DNA from: Alterinioella nitratireducens
GTDB taxonomy: Bacteria; Pseudomonadota; Alphaproteobacteria; Rhodobacterales; Rhodobacteraceae
Assembly: GCF_013155465.1 (NCBI RefSeq)
Contig: NZ_JABJVX010000019.1
Span: 1 to 37,505 of the forward strand
Direction of reading: 5' to 3'
DNA length: 37,505 nt
Below are positions 7,483 through 16,093 of this stretch, piece by piece. The notes beneath the pieces were generated by a model, which made no database searches, was not told the origin of the DNA, and was given only the letters and a program-made list of their open reading frames with translations. Every line of letters begins with the position of its first letter. Within the stretch, counting starts at the first letter, position 1. The position numbers and the translations under genes are program-made.

Positions 7483-9057
7483 GTGAGCGGTCGTTGGACG
7501 ACCCCTTCGGACACGAGCGACGCGCCGCCTGAGAAGGATGTGCCGGCCGTCGCCTACGTGCGAATGTCGACCGATCACCAGAAGTACTCCACCGAGAACC
7601 AACTCGATGTCATTCGCAGCTATGCCGAGGCTCGTGGCCTGACGATTCTGCGCACGTTTGAGGACTCCGGCCGGTCGGGACTACGGCTCGACGGCCGCGA
7701 GGCACTGCAAAACCTGATGGCCGAAGTCCAATCCGGTCACGCCGATTTCAAGGCGATCCTTGTCTATGACGTCAGCCGCTGGGGCCGGTTTCAGGATGCG
7801 GACGAAGGCGCATATCACGAACATGTCTGCTCCCGTGCGGGGATCCGGGTCCACTATTGCGGCGAGCAGTTCGAGAACGACGGCAGCATCGGCTCCAACC
7901 TCCTGAAGACCGTCAAACGCGTCATGGCCGGCGAATACAGCCGCGAGCTGTCGGTGAAGGTCTTTGCCGGGCAATGCCGCCTCGTGGAGCTTGGTTATCG
8001 CCAGGGCGGCGCGGCCGGATACGGGCTGCGGCGCGTGTTGATCGATGAGCACGGAAACCCCAAGGGCGAACTGTCCCGCGGCGAGCAGAAGAGCCTGCAG
8101 ACCGACCGTGTGATCCTGGTCCCCGGCCCCGAGGAGGAACAGCGGGTCGTCCAGCGCATGTACGAGATGTTCGTCAACGAGGGGCGGCCTGAGCGCGATA
8201 TCGCGGAGGTCCTGAACGCCGAAGGTCACCGCACCGATCTCGACCGGCCGTGGACCCGGGCGACCGTCCACCAGGTGCTGACTAACGAAAAATACATCGG
8301 AAACAACGTCTTCAACAAGGTGTCGTTCAAGCTGAAGCAGCGCCGTGTCGTGAACCCGCGGGATATGTGGATCCGGGCCGAAGGCGCCTATCCGGCCATC
8401 GTGGACAAAGCCCTGTTCCTGCGCGCCCGGGAGATCGTGGATGCACGCAGTCGCCATTTCACGGACGAGGAGCTGCTCAATGCCCTGCGGGCGATCCTGA
8501 AACGACAGGGCACGCTGTCCGGCCTGATCATCGACGAAGAGAACGATCTGCCCTCGTCCAGCGCCTATCGCAGTCGGTTTGGAAGCCTGCTGCACGCCTA
8601 TCGCCTCATCGGCTATGAGCCGGAGCGGGACTACCGCTACATCGAGATTAACAAGGCGCTGCGCGCCGCCCACCCCCAGGTCGTTGAGGAAATCACGGAG
8701 GGCGTAGTCGCCCAAGGTGGTTGCGTTTTGCAGGACCCCGACACGCAGCTCTTGCGCGTGAATGACGAATTCACGGTGTCGGTCGTTCTGGCCCGCTGCC
8801 AGGCGACGGCAGCTGGCACCTTGCGCTGGCACATCCGGCTCGACACCGGCCTCGTTCCGGACATCACGATTGCTGTGCGGATGAACGAGACCAACGACGC
8901 GCCGCGCGACTTCTACCTGCTGCCCAGCATCGACATGACCGACGCGCGCCTGAAGATGGCCGAACAGAACGGCCTTTGGCTCGATGCCTATCGAACGGAA
9001 ACACTTGACGATTTCTATGCCCTCGCCGGGCGAGCGAAGGTGACGGAGGCGGCATGA
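7483..9057 (+). CDS. Large serine recombinase
   Basis: A 524-residue serine recombinase. The N-terminal resolvase fold begins near residue 21 with PAVAYVRMSTDHQ, where Ser29 is the predicted nucleophile, followed by ENQLDVIRSYAEARGL, EDSGRSGLR and LVYDVSRWGRF. A recombinase domain covers about 180-310 (GYGLRR, then MYEMFVNEGRPERDIAEVLN and WTRATVHQVLTNEKYIGNNV). The C-terminal 200 residues lack a cysteine zinc ribbon, unlike phage serine integrases such as phiC31. The start is GTG with GAGGAG upstream. It overlaps the next gene by ATGATG, and the two ParB-like genes follow. This triplet recurs, as far as I recall, in Alphaproteobacteria. Its substrate site is unknown. Confidence 0.93.
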   Translation: MSGRWTTPSDTSDAPPEKDVPAVAYVRMSTDHQKYSTENQLDVIRSYAEARGLTILRTFEDSGRSGLRLDGREALQNLMAEVQSGHADFKAILVYDVSRWGRFQDADEGAYHEHVCSRAGIRVHYCGEQFENDGSIGSNLLKTVKRVMAGEYSRELSVKVFAGQCRLVELGYRQGGAAGYGLRRVLIDEHGNPKGELSRGEQKSLQTDRVILVPGPEEEQRVVQRMYEMFVNEGRPERDIAEVLNAEGHRTDLDRPWTRATVHQVLTNEKYIGNNVFNKVSFKLKQRRVVNPRDMWIRAEGAYPAIVDKALFLRAREIVDARSRHFTDEELLNALRAILKRQGTLSGLIIDEENDLPSSSAYRSRFGSLLHAYRLIGYEPERDYRYIEINKALRAAHPQVVEEITEGVVAQGGCVLQDPDTQLLRVNDEFTVSVVLARCQATAAGTLRWHIRLDTGLVPDITIAVRMNETNDAPRDFYLLPSIDMTDARLKMAEQNGLWLDAYRTETLDDFYALAGRAKVTEAA

Positions 9058-9968
9058 TGGCAAAGAGCCCGGAAGAACATCACCCGACGGAAGTCACCCT
9101 GGTCCCGACCGACCGCATTCGGGTGCTCAATCCACGGGTCCGTAACCCCAGAACGTTCGCGGACATGGTGGAGAACATCGCCAAGATCGGCTTGAAGCGC
9201 CCGATCACCGTGACCCGCCGCACCGACACAGATCCGCAGGAGTATGATCTCGTCTGCGGCCAAGGGCGGCTCGAGGCCTTCATTCAGCTGAAGCAGAAAG
9301 CCATCCCGGCCATTGTCATCGATGCCGATGAGTCCGACTGCCTCGTCATGAGCCTCGTCGAGAACTGCGCTCGCCGCCAGCATCGCCCAATCGATCTGAT
9401 GCGGGAGATCGGCACCCTTCGCGAACGCGGCTACAATGATCGCCAGATCAGCGACAAGATCGGCGTTTCGCCGGACTACGTCGGGATGATCGCGGGCCTT
9501 TTGGAGCGCGGCGAAGAGCGGCTCGTCACCGCCGTCGAGACGGGTTTGCTGCCGCTCAACCTCGCCATCGACATATCGAAGACCGATGCCGAAGGCGCGC
9601 AGCGCGCGCTGATGGATGCCTACACGCAGAAGAAACTGCGCGGAAAGAAACTCGCGGCGGCCCGGCGTCTGATCGAACAGCGCGAGGCGCGTGGAAAGAA
9701 GATCCACCCCAAGCAATACGGGCGGGACAGCCGAAACCGGCGACCGCTGACGAGCGAAGCGTTGGTGCGCGCCTACCAGAAGGAAGCGGACCGCCAGAAG
9801 CTTCTGATCAAGAAAGCGGAACTGACGCAGGGGCGGCTGCTATTCATCTGCCAGGCATTCCGGACACTCCTCGAGGACGATCATTTCGTGACGCTGCTGC
9901 GCGCGGAAGGTCTGGAAACCATGCCCAGCTACCTGCAGGACACCCTCGCCGAGGGGGCAGCGCCATGA
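9054..9968 (+). CDS. ParB/RepB-like partition protein 1
   Basis: A 304-residue ParB-superfamily protein. The N-terminal ParB domain shows ADMVENIAKIGLKRPITV, then LVCGQGRLEAFIQL (equivalent of the ParB GERR box) and SLVENCARRQH (ENxxR box). An HTH region follows (YNDRQISDKIGVSPDYV). The C-terminal 100 residues match the RepB C-terminal type (basic ARRLIEQREARGKK, then ELTQGRLLFICQAFRTLL). It overlaps the recombinase by 4 bp and the next ParB gene by 4 bp, so the three are one translationally coupled unit. No ParA ATPase is present nearby, so a plain segregation role is doubtful. DNA-binding control of the recombinase is an alternative. CTPase or nuclease activity cannot be judged by eye. Confidence 0.88.
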   Translation: MMAKSPEEHHPTEVTLVPTDRIRVLNPRVRNPRTFADMVENIAKIGLKRPITVTRRTDTDPQEYDLVCGQGRLEAFIQLKQKAIPAIVIDADESDCLVMSLVENCARRQHRPIDLMREIGTLRERGYNDRQISDKIGVSPDYVGMIAGLLERGEERLVTAVETGLLPLNLAIDISKTDAEGAQRALMDAYTQKKLRGKKLAAARRLIEQREARGKKIHPKQYGRDSRNRRPLTSEALVRAYQKEADRQKLLIKKAELTQGRLLFICQAFRTLLEDDHFVTLLRAEGLETMPSYLQDTLAEGAAP

Positions 9969-10861
9969 CCAAGAAGGTTCAGCTCGGCTTCGAGAACGAC
10001 TGCGTCACGATCCCGGTGGCGGACATCCTGCCGGTCAGGGTGCTGAGCAAATCGATCAAGTCCAGCCGGAAATACACCCAGATCACTGCGTCGATCCGAG
10101 AGATCGGTTTGGTCGAGCCGCCGGTTGTTGCTAGGAACGGGGATGCCAGCCGCAGCTGGCTGCTGCTCGATGGACATGTCCGGATCGAAGTCCTCAAAGA
10201 TCTGGGCCAGGAACAGGTCGAATGCCTCGTGTCCACCGACGATGAGGCCTTCACCTACAACAAGCGGATCAGCCGCATCGCGCCCATTCAGGAGCACCGG
10301 ATGATCCTGAAAGCAATAGAGCGCGGTGTCTCGGAGGAAAAGATCGCGGCGGCGCTGGACCTCAATCCGCGCAGCATCCAGCGCAAGGTCAAGCTGCTCG
10401 ACGGCATTTGCCCGGAAGCCGTGGCGATCCTAAAGGACAAGGCCTGTACTGCGGCAGTGTTCACCACGCTGCGCAAGATGATCCCCTTGCGCCAGATCGA
10501 AGCCGCAGAGCTCATGGTGAACGCCAACAACTACTCCGTCGCCTACATCTCGGCGATCCTCGCCGGAACACCGCAGGCCCAGCTGGTCGAGGCGAACAAG
10601 CCAAAACGAATCAACGGCGTTACACCGCAGGCCGTCGCTCGGATGGAAAAGGAGCTTGCCCGGCTTCAGGAAGGGATCACCCAGATCCAAGACACCTATG
10701 GCCAGGACCACCTCCAGCTGACCGTGCTCCGTGGCTACGTCGGCAAGCTCCTCGGGAACGCGCGCGTGGTTCGTTATCTAATGCAGACGCGCCCTGAGTT
10801 CCTGTCCGAGTTTCAAACCATTGCCGAGATGGAGTCGGTGGTGCCTGCCGAGGTGGAATAA
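9965..10861 (+). CDS. ParB/RepB-like partition protein 2
   Basis: A second, divergent ParB-like protein (298 residues). N-terminal ParB motifs are YTQITASIREIGLVEPPVV and WLLLDGHVRIEVLKDLG (DGHxR replaces GERR). The ENxxR box of protein 1 is replaced by ISRIAPIQEHRMI. An HTH region follows (VSEEKIAAALDLNPRSIQRK), then a RepB-type C-terminus (VTPQAVARMEKELARLQEGI helix). It is coupled to protein 1 by an ATGA overlap. Having two different ParB-like proteins without ParA suggests a heteromeric DNA-binding complex acting with the serine recombinase. That is inference. Confidence 0.87.
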   Translation: MTKKVQLGFENDCVTIPVADILPVRVLSKSIKSSRKYTQITASIREIGLVEPPVVARNGDASRSWLLLDGHVRIEVLKDLGQEQVECLVSTDDEAFTYNKRISRIAPIQEHRMILKAIERGVSEEKIAAALDLNPRSIQRKVKLLDGICPEAVAILKDKACTAAVFTTLRKMIPLRQIEAAELMVNANNYSVAYISAILAGTPQAQLVEANKPKRINGVTPQAVARMEKELARLQEGITQIQDTYGQDHLQLTVLRGYVGKLLGNARVVRYLMQTRPEFLSEFQTIAEMESVVPAEVE

Positions 10862-11226
10862 CCAGCCGGCCGATCCAATGGGGACCCGGACCCGATAAGC
10901 GCGGGGACCGCAGGAGACGCCGGACTGTGGGCCGGATCGAGCGCGGCGGTGGGGATGGCGGCGAACCCGCTCGGAGCCCACCAGGCTGGCTTGAGTTTTC
11001 GCCGGCCGCGCGGCCGCACAGCGGCGGCGATATTCGCAGGCGTGCTGAGGAAGTGCGCGAGTCGGCACGCCTGCTTCACCACCAGCGGTCCGGTTCTATT
11101 CATTCGAGCAAACACCCGAAACATCGCAGGATTTCGATTGAACCCGAAACGACTCCCCGCTAGCGTGCAGTCAGCACAAAAAATGGGCGCGTACATAAAT
11201 CATGCGCGCCGAGTCGGGAGTGCGCA
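10862..11226. other. Intergenic stretch of 365 bp before the defence operon
   Basis: Both strands contain open frames here, but none has a ribosome binding site or recognisable protein character, so I call no gene. The left two thirds are very GC-rich; from about 11090 the sequence turns AT-richer and ends in the operator-like inverted repeat and start region of the WYL regulator. The defence operon promoter is expected at about 11120-11210. Confidence 0.5.
11186..11210. promoter_or_regulatory. Inverted repeat, candidate WYL-regulator operator
   Basis: GGCGCG and CGCGCC are separated by 13 AT-rich bases containing CAT...ATG as an inner extension and TACATAAAT as a -10-like sequence. It ends 16 bp before the GTG start of the regulator. 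CapW/BrxR-type WYL proteins are known to repress their own defence operons through inverted repeats at the promoter, so this is the natural operator candidate. Confidence 0.5.
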
Positions 11227-12087
11227 GTGAATAACAGCAAGTCGGAGCTTCGTTGGGGGGTCGCACAGCGCCTAGAGTTCATCGAGTTCCGATTGTTTTG
11301 GGAGGGGCATGTGAACCGCAGCGATTTGATGGAGCAGTTTGGACTATCGGTGAACCAAGCGTCCGCCGACCTGAACCGCTACATCAGTCTGGCTCCGGAC
11401 AACATGGTCTACGACAAGAGTGCGCGGACGTATGTCCGAGGTCCCGATTATGCTGCACAGTTCCTGCAACCAGATGCCAGCCGCTACCTCGCACAGCTTC
11501 GATCTTTGGCTGACGGTCTCCTGGACAGCGACGACGCATGGATTGCTCAACTACCAGCCTATGACGCCGCACCAACACCGGCCCGTGGTGTTAACCCTGT
11601 CATCCTGCGATCCGTTGTCAGTGCCATCCGTGGCTCTGAAGCGATCGAGGTGAAGTATCAGTCCCTCTCGCGCCCGGAGCCGAGCTGGCGGTGGATCGCG
11701 CCTCACGCCATTGGGTTCGATGGCTTTCGGTGGCACACCCGGGCGTTCTGTAAAACCGACGAAGTTTTCAAGGACTTCCTGCTTTCGCGCATCCTCCAGA
11801 CACGCGGTGTGCAGGCCAGCGGAATTACGGATGCGGCCGATGCCGATTGGCAAGAGCACGTCACGCTTGAGATTGCTCCCCACCCCGAACTCTCTGAAAA
11901 CCAGAAGAATGTGATCGCGCTCGACTATGGAATGCGCGGTGGCAGGGCGAAAATCAAAGTTCGACGCGCTCTCCTCTACTATGCTCTGAAACGTCTCGGA
12001 CTCGATACAGTGCCCTCGGCACGTAGGCCGCAAGACCAACAGATCGTGCTTCTCAACCGGGAGGCCATTAATGCAGATCATCGATAA
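11227..12087 (+). CDS. WYL-domain transcription regulator, CapW/BrxR type
   Basis: A 286-residue regulator with an N-terminal winged helix (RRLEFIEFR-type segment, then NRSDLMEQFGLSVNQASADL, residues about 15-50). A WYL domain spans about 130-205 (IEVKYQSLSRPEPSWRWIAP, then DGFRWHTRAFC and FKDFLLSRIL), and a C-terminal WCX-like domain follows. The architecture and the phrases around NRSDLMEQFGLS and PHAIGFDGFRWH are typical of regulators heading CBASS, BREX and related defence operons. There the WYL domain is thought to sense a nucleic-acid or nucleotide signal of infection. The GTG start has GGGAG 6 bases upstream. The gene overlaps the helicase gene by 17 bp and is first in the operon, so it probably autoregulates the whole unit. 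Confidence 0.88.
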   Translation: MNNSKSELRWGVAQRLEFIEFRLFWEGHVNRSDLMEQFGLSVNQASADLNRYISLAPDNMVYDKSARTYVRGPDYAAQFLQPDASRYLAQLRSLADGLLDSDDAWIAQLPAYDAAPTPARGVNPVILRSVVSAIRGSEAIEVKYQSLSRPEPSWRWIAPHAIGFDGFRWHTRAFCKTDEVFKDFLLSRILQTRGVQASGITDAADADWQEHVTLEIAPHPELSENQKNVIALDYGMRGGRAKIKVRRALLYYALKRLGLDTVPSARRPQDQQIVLLNREAINADHR

Positions 12088-15000
12088 CACCTCCCACCTT
12101 CTCGGCGATGACCTAAAGGGTTCTCTTGGCAAAGGGGCCCGGTTGCGGATCGCTGCCTCCTGCTTCTCGATCTACGCCTTCGAGGCTCTGAAGTCCGAAC
12201 TCGCAAAAGTCGACGGCCTACAGTTTGTCTTCACAGCACCAACATTCGTACCGACAGAGGTGACGGACCGCCTGCGAAAGGAACGCCGGGAATTCTTCAT
12301 TCCCAAGGCACAACGAGAAAGCGGGCTTTATGGCACGGAGTTCGAGATCCAACTGCGCAATAAACTCACGCAACGCGCAGTGGCTCGTGAATGCGCAGAT
12401 TGGATCCGCAAGAAAGCCAGTTTCCGCTCCAACACGACGAAGGCACCGATGCAGCAGTTGATGCATGTTTCCGGGCCTGAAGGCGATGTGGCCTACATGC
12501 CCATCAGCGGCTTCACAGCCGTGGATCTCGGGTACCAGAAGGGCGATGCTGTATCCAACTTCGTTACCCGCTTCGATGATCCAGCGCATGCGAAGACGTA
12601 CCTTCACCTTTTCGATCAGATCTGGTCGGACCCGGACAAAGTGAAGGATGTAACCTCAGCAATCTGCGAGCACATTGAGTCCGTCTATCAGGAGAACTCG
12701 CCTGAGCGCATCTACTTCATGATGCTCTACAACATCTTCCACGACTTCCTCGATGAGGTCGATGAAGATGTCCTGCCGAATGATCTCACGGGCTATCAAG
12801 ATAGCCTGGTCTGGAACAAGCTCTTCAACTACCAGAAGGACGCTGCGACAGGGATCATCAACAAGCTCGAGACCTACAACGGGTGCATTCTCGCGGACTC
12901 TGTTGGTCTCGGAAAAACCTTCACCGCATTGGCCGTCGTCAAATACTATGAACTGCGGAACCGTTCAGTACTCGTTCTCTGCCCCAAAAAGCTCGCGGAC
13001 AACTGGCGGAACTACAACACTAACCTCACAACAAACATTTTCGCGAAGGACAGATTCAACTACGATGTTCTCTGCCATACTGATCTGTCCCGCACATCAG
13101 GCGAGTCCTTCGGCATCCCCCTCAATCGCGTGAACTGGGGCAATTATGATCTTGTCGTGATCGACGAGTCCCACAACTTCCGCAACAACGATGTCTACAA
13201 AGACCGCGAGACTCGTTACCAGAAGCTGATGAACAAGGTCATCCGCGCTGGCGTGAAGACCAAGGTCCTTATGCTTTCCGCAACCCCAGTGAACAACCGG
13301 TTCACGGACCTTCGCAACCAGCTTGCTCTTGCGTACGAAGGGCAGTCCGAGGCGCTAAGCAAGAACCTGAAAACTCAGGCCAGCGTTGAAGAGATCTTCC
13401 GACGAGCCCAGAAGGCCTTCAATGAATGGTCTTCCCTTCCGCCCGAGGAAAGAACTGCCGCGTCGATCCTGAAGGCGCTCGACTTCGATTTCTTTGAACT
13501 CCTCGACGCCGTCACCATAGCTCGGTCACGAAAGCATATTGAAACGTTCTACGACACGAAGGACATCGGGGAGTTTCCCGAGCGGCGCAAGCCGCTTTCG
13601 TTCCACCGCCCGATTACCGAGCGGACCGATGTGATGGGATTCAACGACATCTTCACCCAGCTTTCGGTGCTGAAGCTCGCGGTCTACGCCCCGATCAGCT
13701 ACATCCTGCCCAGCCGTCTGAGGAAGTATGAGGAGATCTACGATACGCAGGTCGAGGGTGGACGCGGCAAACTCAGGCAGGCTGATCGGGAGCGCAGCCT
13801 GCAGGCGCTAATGACGACCAACCTGCTGAAGCGGTTGGAAAGCTCGGTGGCTGCATTCCGCCTCACGCTTCGATCACTCGGCAGCAACATCTCGCGCACG
13901 CTCGATGCCATCGATGAGTTCGAGAAGACAGGCCGCAGTGATAGCGTCAGTGATCACCTCGCGGAAATGAGCGACTTCGACCCGGAAGACGATGACCTCT
14001 CCGGCCTCGACGAATTCACTGTCGGTAAGAAGGTTCAGATCAGTCTCGCTGACATGGACCTGCCGTCCTGGAAACACGATCTCGCAGCCGACCTTGTTCT
14101 CATCGAGGACCTGATCGCATCGATGGAAAAGGTCAAGCCTTCTGACGACGCCAAGCTTCAGCACTTGCTCGCCGTTATCAGGCAGAAAATCGATGAGCCG
14201 CTGAACCCCGGAAACAATAAGGTTCTGGTCTTCACAGCTTTCGCGGACACCGCCAATTACCTCTACGACAACCTGGCGCCCTTTGCACAGCAACTCGGGC
14301 TGCATGTCGGCAAGGTCACAGGGTCGGACGCGCCAAAGACCACGCTTAAGAGAAACTTTGATTTCCAGAGTGTCCTGACGCTGTTCTCACCACGGTCGAA
14401 GGAAAAGGACATCGTTTTACCGAACGAGCCGGGCGAGTTGGATATCCTTATCGGCACCGACTGCATCTCGGAAGGCCAAAACCTTCAGGACTGCGACTTT
14501 CTTGTTAACTACGACATCCACTGGAACCCGGTCCGTATCATCCAGCGGTTCGGCCGGATCGATCGTATCGGCTCGCCAAACACTCAGATCCAGCTGGCCA
14601 ACTACTGGCCAGACATCTCGCTGGACGCGTACATCAACCTCAAGGAGCGCGTCGAAAACCGGATGGTAATCACCGACATCACCGCCACCGGCGAAGACAA
14701 CGTATTATCTGCCAAATCCAGCGATATTGCCTACCGCAAGAAGCAGTTGCAGCGGCTACAGGAAGAGGTGATCGAGCTTGAGGACGTGAAGACCGGCATC
14801 TCGATCACCGATCTTGGCCTGAACGAATTTCGGATGGACTTGCTCAACTACGTCAAGGAGCGCGGCGAGCTCGACAATGTTCCCTTCGGCTTGCACGCCG
14901 TCGTGCCGGCGCAATCGGACCTCGGCCTGCAACCGGGCGTGATTTTCGCGCTGAAGAACATCCACGACAGCGTCAATCTCAACCAACAGAACAGGTTGCA

Positions 15001-15343
15001 TCCCTACTACCTTGTCTACATCGGCGACGATGGTGAGATCGTCGCTGACCATACCGAAGTGAAGCGCTTGCTCGATCTGATACGCACCAGTTGCAAAGGG
15101 CGAAGCGAGCCGGTCCCTGAAGTCTGCCGCATCTTCAATGACCGCACGAACGATGGGCGCGACATGGAGCGCTACTCCGACCTGCTCAGCCAGGCCATCC
15201 GCTCGATGATCGAGGTGAAGGAAGAAAAGGATATCGAAAGCCTGTTCAGCGGCGGTCAGACCACGGCGCTGACCCATACCATCAAGGGGCTGGACGACTT
15301 CGAGCTGATAGGCTTCCTGGTGATTGAGGGGGGCAGCGGGTGA
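12071..15343 (+). CDS. SNF2-family helicase with degenerate PLD-like N-terminus
   Basis: A 1090-residue superfamily 2 helicase or translocase. The N-terminal 200 residues resemble a phospholipase D-like domain (LRIAASCFSIYAFEALKSEL, later ISGFTAVDLGYQKGD, the counterpart of the G-S-x-N-x-T segment). The expected HxK is only LMHVSG, so the HKD site looks dead. Helicase motifs are intact: I at ADSVGLGKTFTAL (near residue 275), II at VVIDESHNF (near 362), III at MLSATPVNN, V at IGTDCISEGQNL, and VI at QRFGRIDRIG (near 825). A helical insertion lies between the two RecA lobes. It overlaps the WYL gene upstream and the DUF4391 gene downstream (GTGA), so all are translated together. Similar helicases occur in DISARM-like and R-M-linked defence sets. 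It probably moves on DNA to help the Type III enzymes. Confidence 0.88.
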   Translation: MQIIDNTSHLLGDDLKGSLGKGARLRIAASCFSIYAFEALKSELAKVDGLQFVFTAPTFVPTEVTDRLRKERREFFIPKAQRESGLYGTEFEIQLRNKLTQRAVARECADWIRKKASFRSNTTKAPMQQLMHVSGPEGDVAYMPISGFTAVDLGYQKGDAVSNFVTRFDDPAHAKTYLHLFDQIWSDPDKVKDVTSAICEHIESVYQENSPERIYFMMLYNIFHDFLDEVDEDVLPNDLTGYQDSLVWNKLFNYQKDAATGIINKLETYNGCILADSVGLGKTFTALAVVKYYELRNRSVLVLCPKKLADNWRNYNTNLTTNIFAKDRFNYDVLCHTDLSRTSGESFGIPLNRVNWGNYDLVVIDESHNFRNNDVYKDRETRYQKLMNKVIRAGVKTKVLMLSATPVNNRFTDLRNQLALAYEGQSEALSKNLKTQASVEEIFRRAQKAFNEWSSLPPEERTAASILKALDFDFFELLDAVTIARSRKHIETFYDTKDIGEFPERRKPLSFHRPITERTDVMGFNDIFTQLSVLKLAVYAPISYILPSRLRKYEEIYDTQVEGGRGKLRQADRERSLQALMTTNLLKRLESSVAAFRLTLRSLGSNISRTLDAIDEFEKTGRSDSVSDHLAEMSDFDPEDDDLSGLDEFTVGKKVQISLADMDLPSWKHDLAADLVLIEDLIASMEKVKPSDDAKLQHLLAVIRQKIDEPLNPGNNKVLVFTAFADTANYLYDNLAPFAQQLGLHVGKVTGSDAPKTTLKRNFDFQSVLTLFSPRSKEKDIVLPNEPGELDILIGTDCISEGQNLQDCDFLVNYDIHWNPVRIIQRFGRIDRIGSPNTQIQLANYWPDISLDAYINLKERVENRMVITDITATGEDNVLSAKSSDIAYRKKQLQRLQEEVIELEDVKTGISITDLGLNEFRMDLLNYVKERGELDNVPFGLHAVVPAQSDLGLQPGVIFALKNIHDSVNLNQQNRLHPYYLVYIGDDGEIVADHTEVKRLLDLIRTSCKGRSEPVPEVCRIFNDRTNDGRDMERYSDLLSQAIRSMIEVKEEKDIESLFSGGQTTALTHTIKGLDDFELIGFLVIEGGSG

Positions 15344-16089
15344 CACTCTACGACTGGCCCCGCGCCGCCGCTTTCGGGCGCGTGATCCCCAAGAATAAGA
15401 TTTACGAACATTCCAGTGCGAATACTGCGCTCAAGGACCTCTTCGTGCGCGACGTCGATCGGATTATCTGGTCCCACAAACTATCACCGGAGACGTTGAG
15501 GCTAGAGCCCAGCAAGAAAGTCCCGGAGATCCAAGTGTTCCGCATCATCGTGCGGACCGCAACGCTGGACCACCACGTGTTGCGGGCCATCGACAAGGCC
15601 ATTCCCTTCCCGTTGATTTTTGAACTGGTCCATGCCAGCCGGGTCAAAATGACAGCGGCCTACAAACGGCCAAGCGAAGCAGATAGCGCCCGTTGGGTCG
15701 TCGGTGACTATTTCGAAGGAGATTGGCAGCCTGAGGAGACGTCGCGGTCGCCGCTTCCCGTGGCGCTAAATATGGGGACGCTCTACGAACAGCTGCTGGA
15801 GCCGTTGGTGGAGGCGCAGACGGCGCGGCTGGTCCCCAGTACTGGAGAAGCGTCACAAGCCCCCCCCTCCACCGCAGCGCCCGAGAGCACTGTCTCACTA
15901 GAGGAGCGGATCGCCCAGGCGGAGGCAATTAAGATGCAGGCGCGCGAGGTCGACCGGATAAAGGTGCGGCTGGCACGAGAAAAGCAATTCAACAAGCGTG
16001 TGGCGATCAATGCAGAGCTGCGCAGAGCAAAACAAGAGCTGGAGCGGCTGAAGATGGGCAATCCTGCCGCCGCGAAAGCCGACGATTAA
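15340..16089 (+). CDS. DUF4391-type protein
   Basis: A 249-residue protein that I recognise as the DUF4391 type, found beside SNF2 helicases and Type III R-M genes. It has an N-terminal alpha/beta domain (residues 1-150, including VDRIIWSHKLSPETLRL and EIQVFRIIVRT), a Pro/Ala-rich linker near 165-190, and a basic C-terminal coiled coil (LEERIAQAEAIKMQAREV, then LAREKQFNKRVAINAELRRA). No catalytic motif is evident. The GTG start overlaps the helicase stop. The coiled coil suggests a bridging subunit between helicase and methyltransferase/restriction complex, which is inference. Its molecular activity is not established to my knowledge. Confidence 0.8.
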   Translation: MTLYDWPRAAAFGRVIPKNKIYEHSSANTALKDLFVRDVDRIIWSHKLSPETLRLEPSKKVPEIQVFRIIVRTATLDHHVLRAIDKAIPFPLIFELVHASRVKMTAAYKRPSEADSARWVVGDYFEGDWQPEETSRSPLPVALNMGTLYEQLLEPLVEAQTARLVPSTGEASQAPPSTAAPESTVSLEERIAQAEAIKMQAREVDRIKVRLAREKQFNKRVAINAELRRAKQELERLKMGNPAAAKADD

Positions 16090-16093
16090 GAGG

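Noticed and set aside
7681-9063. Minus-strand open frame of 460 codons
   Set aside because: It mirrors the serine recombinase in a GC-rich gene. The recombinase has clear motifs and a ribosome binding site; the mirror has neither.
10813-11230. Open frames on both strands between the second ParB gene and the WYL regulator
   Set aside because: No ribosome binding sites and no recognisable protein character. The frames cross the candidate operator and promoter region.
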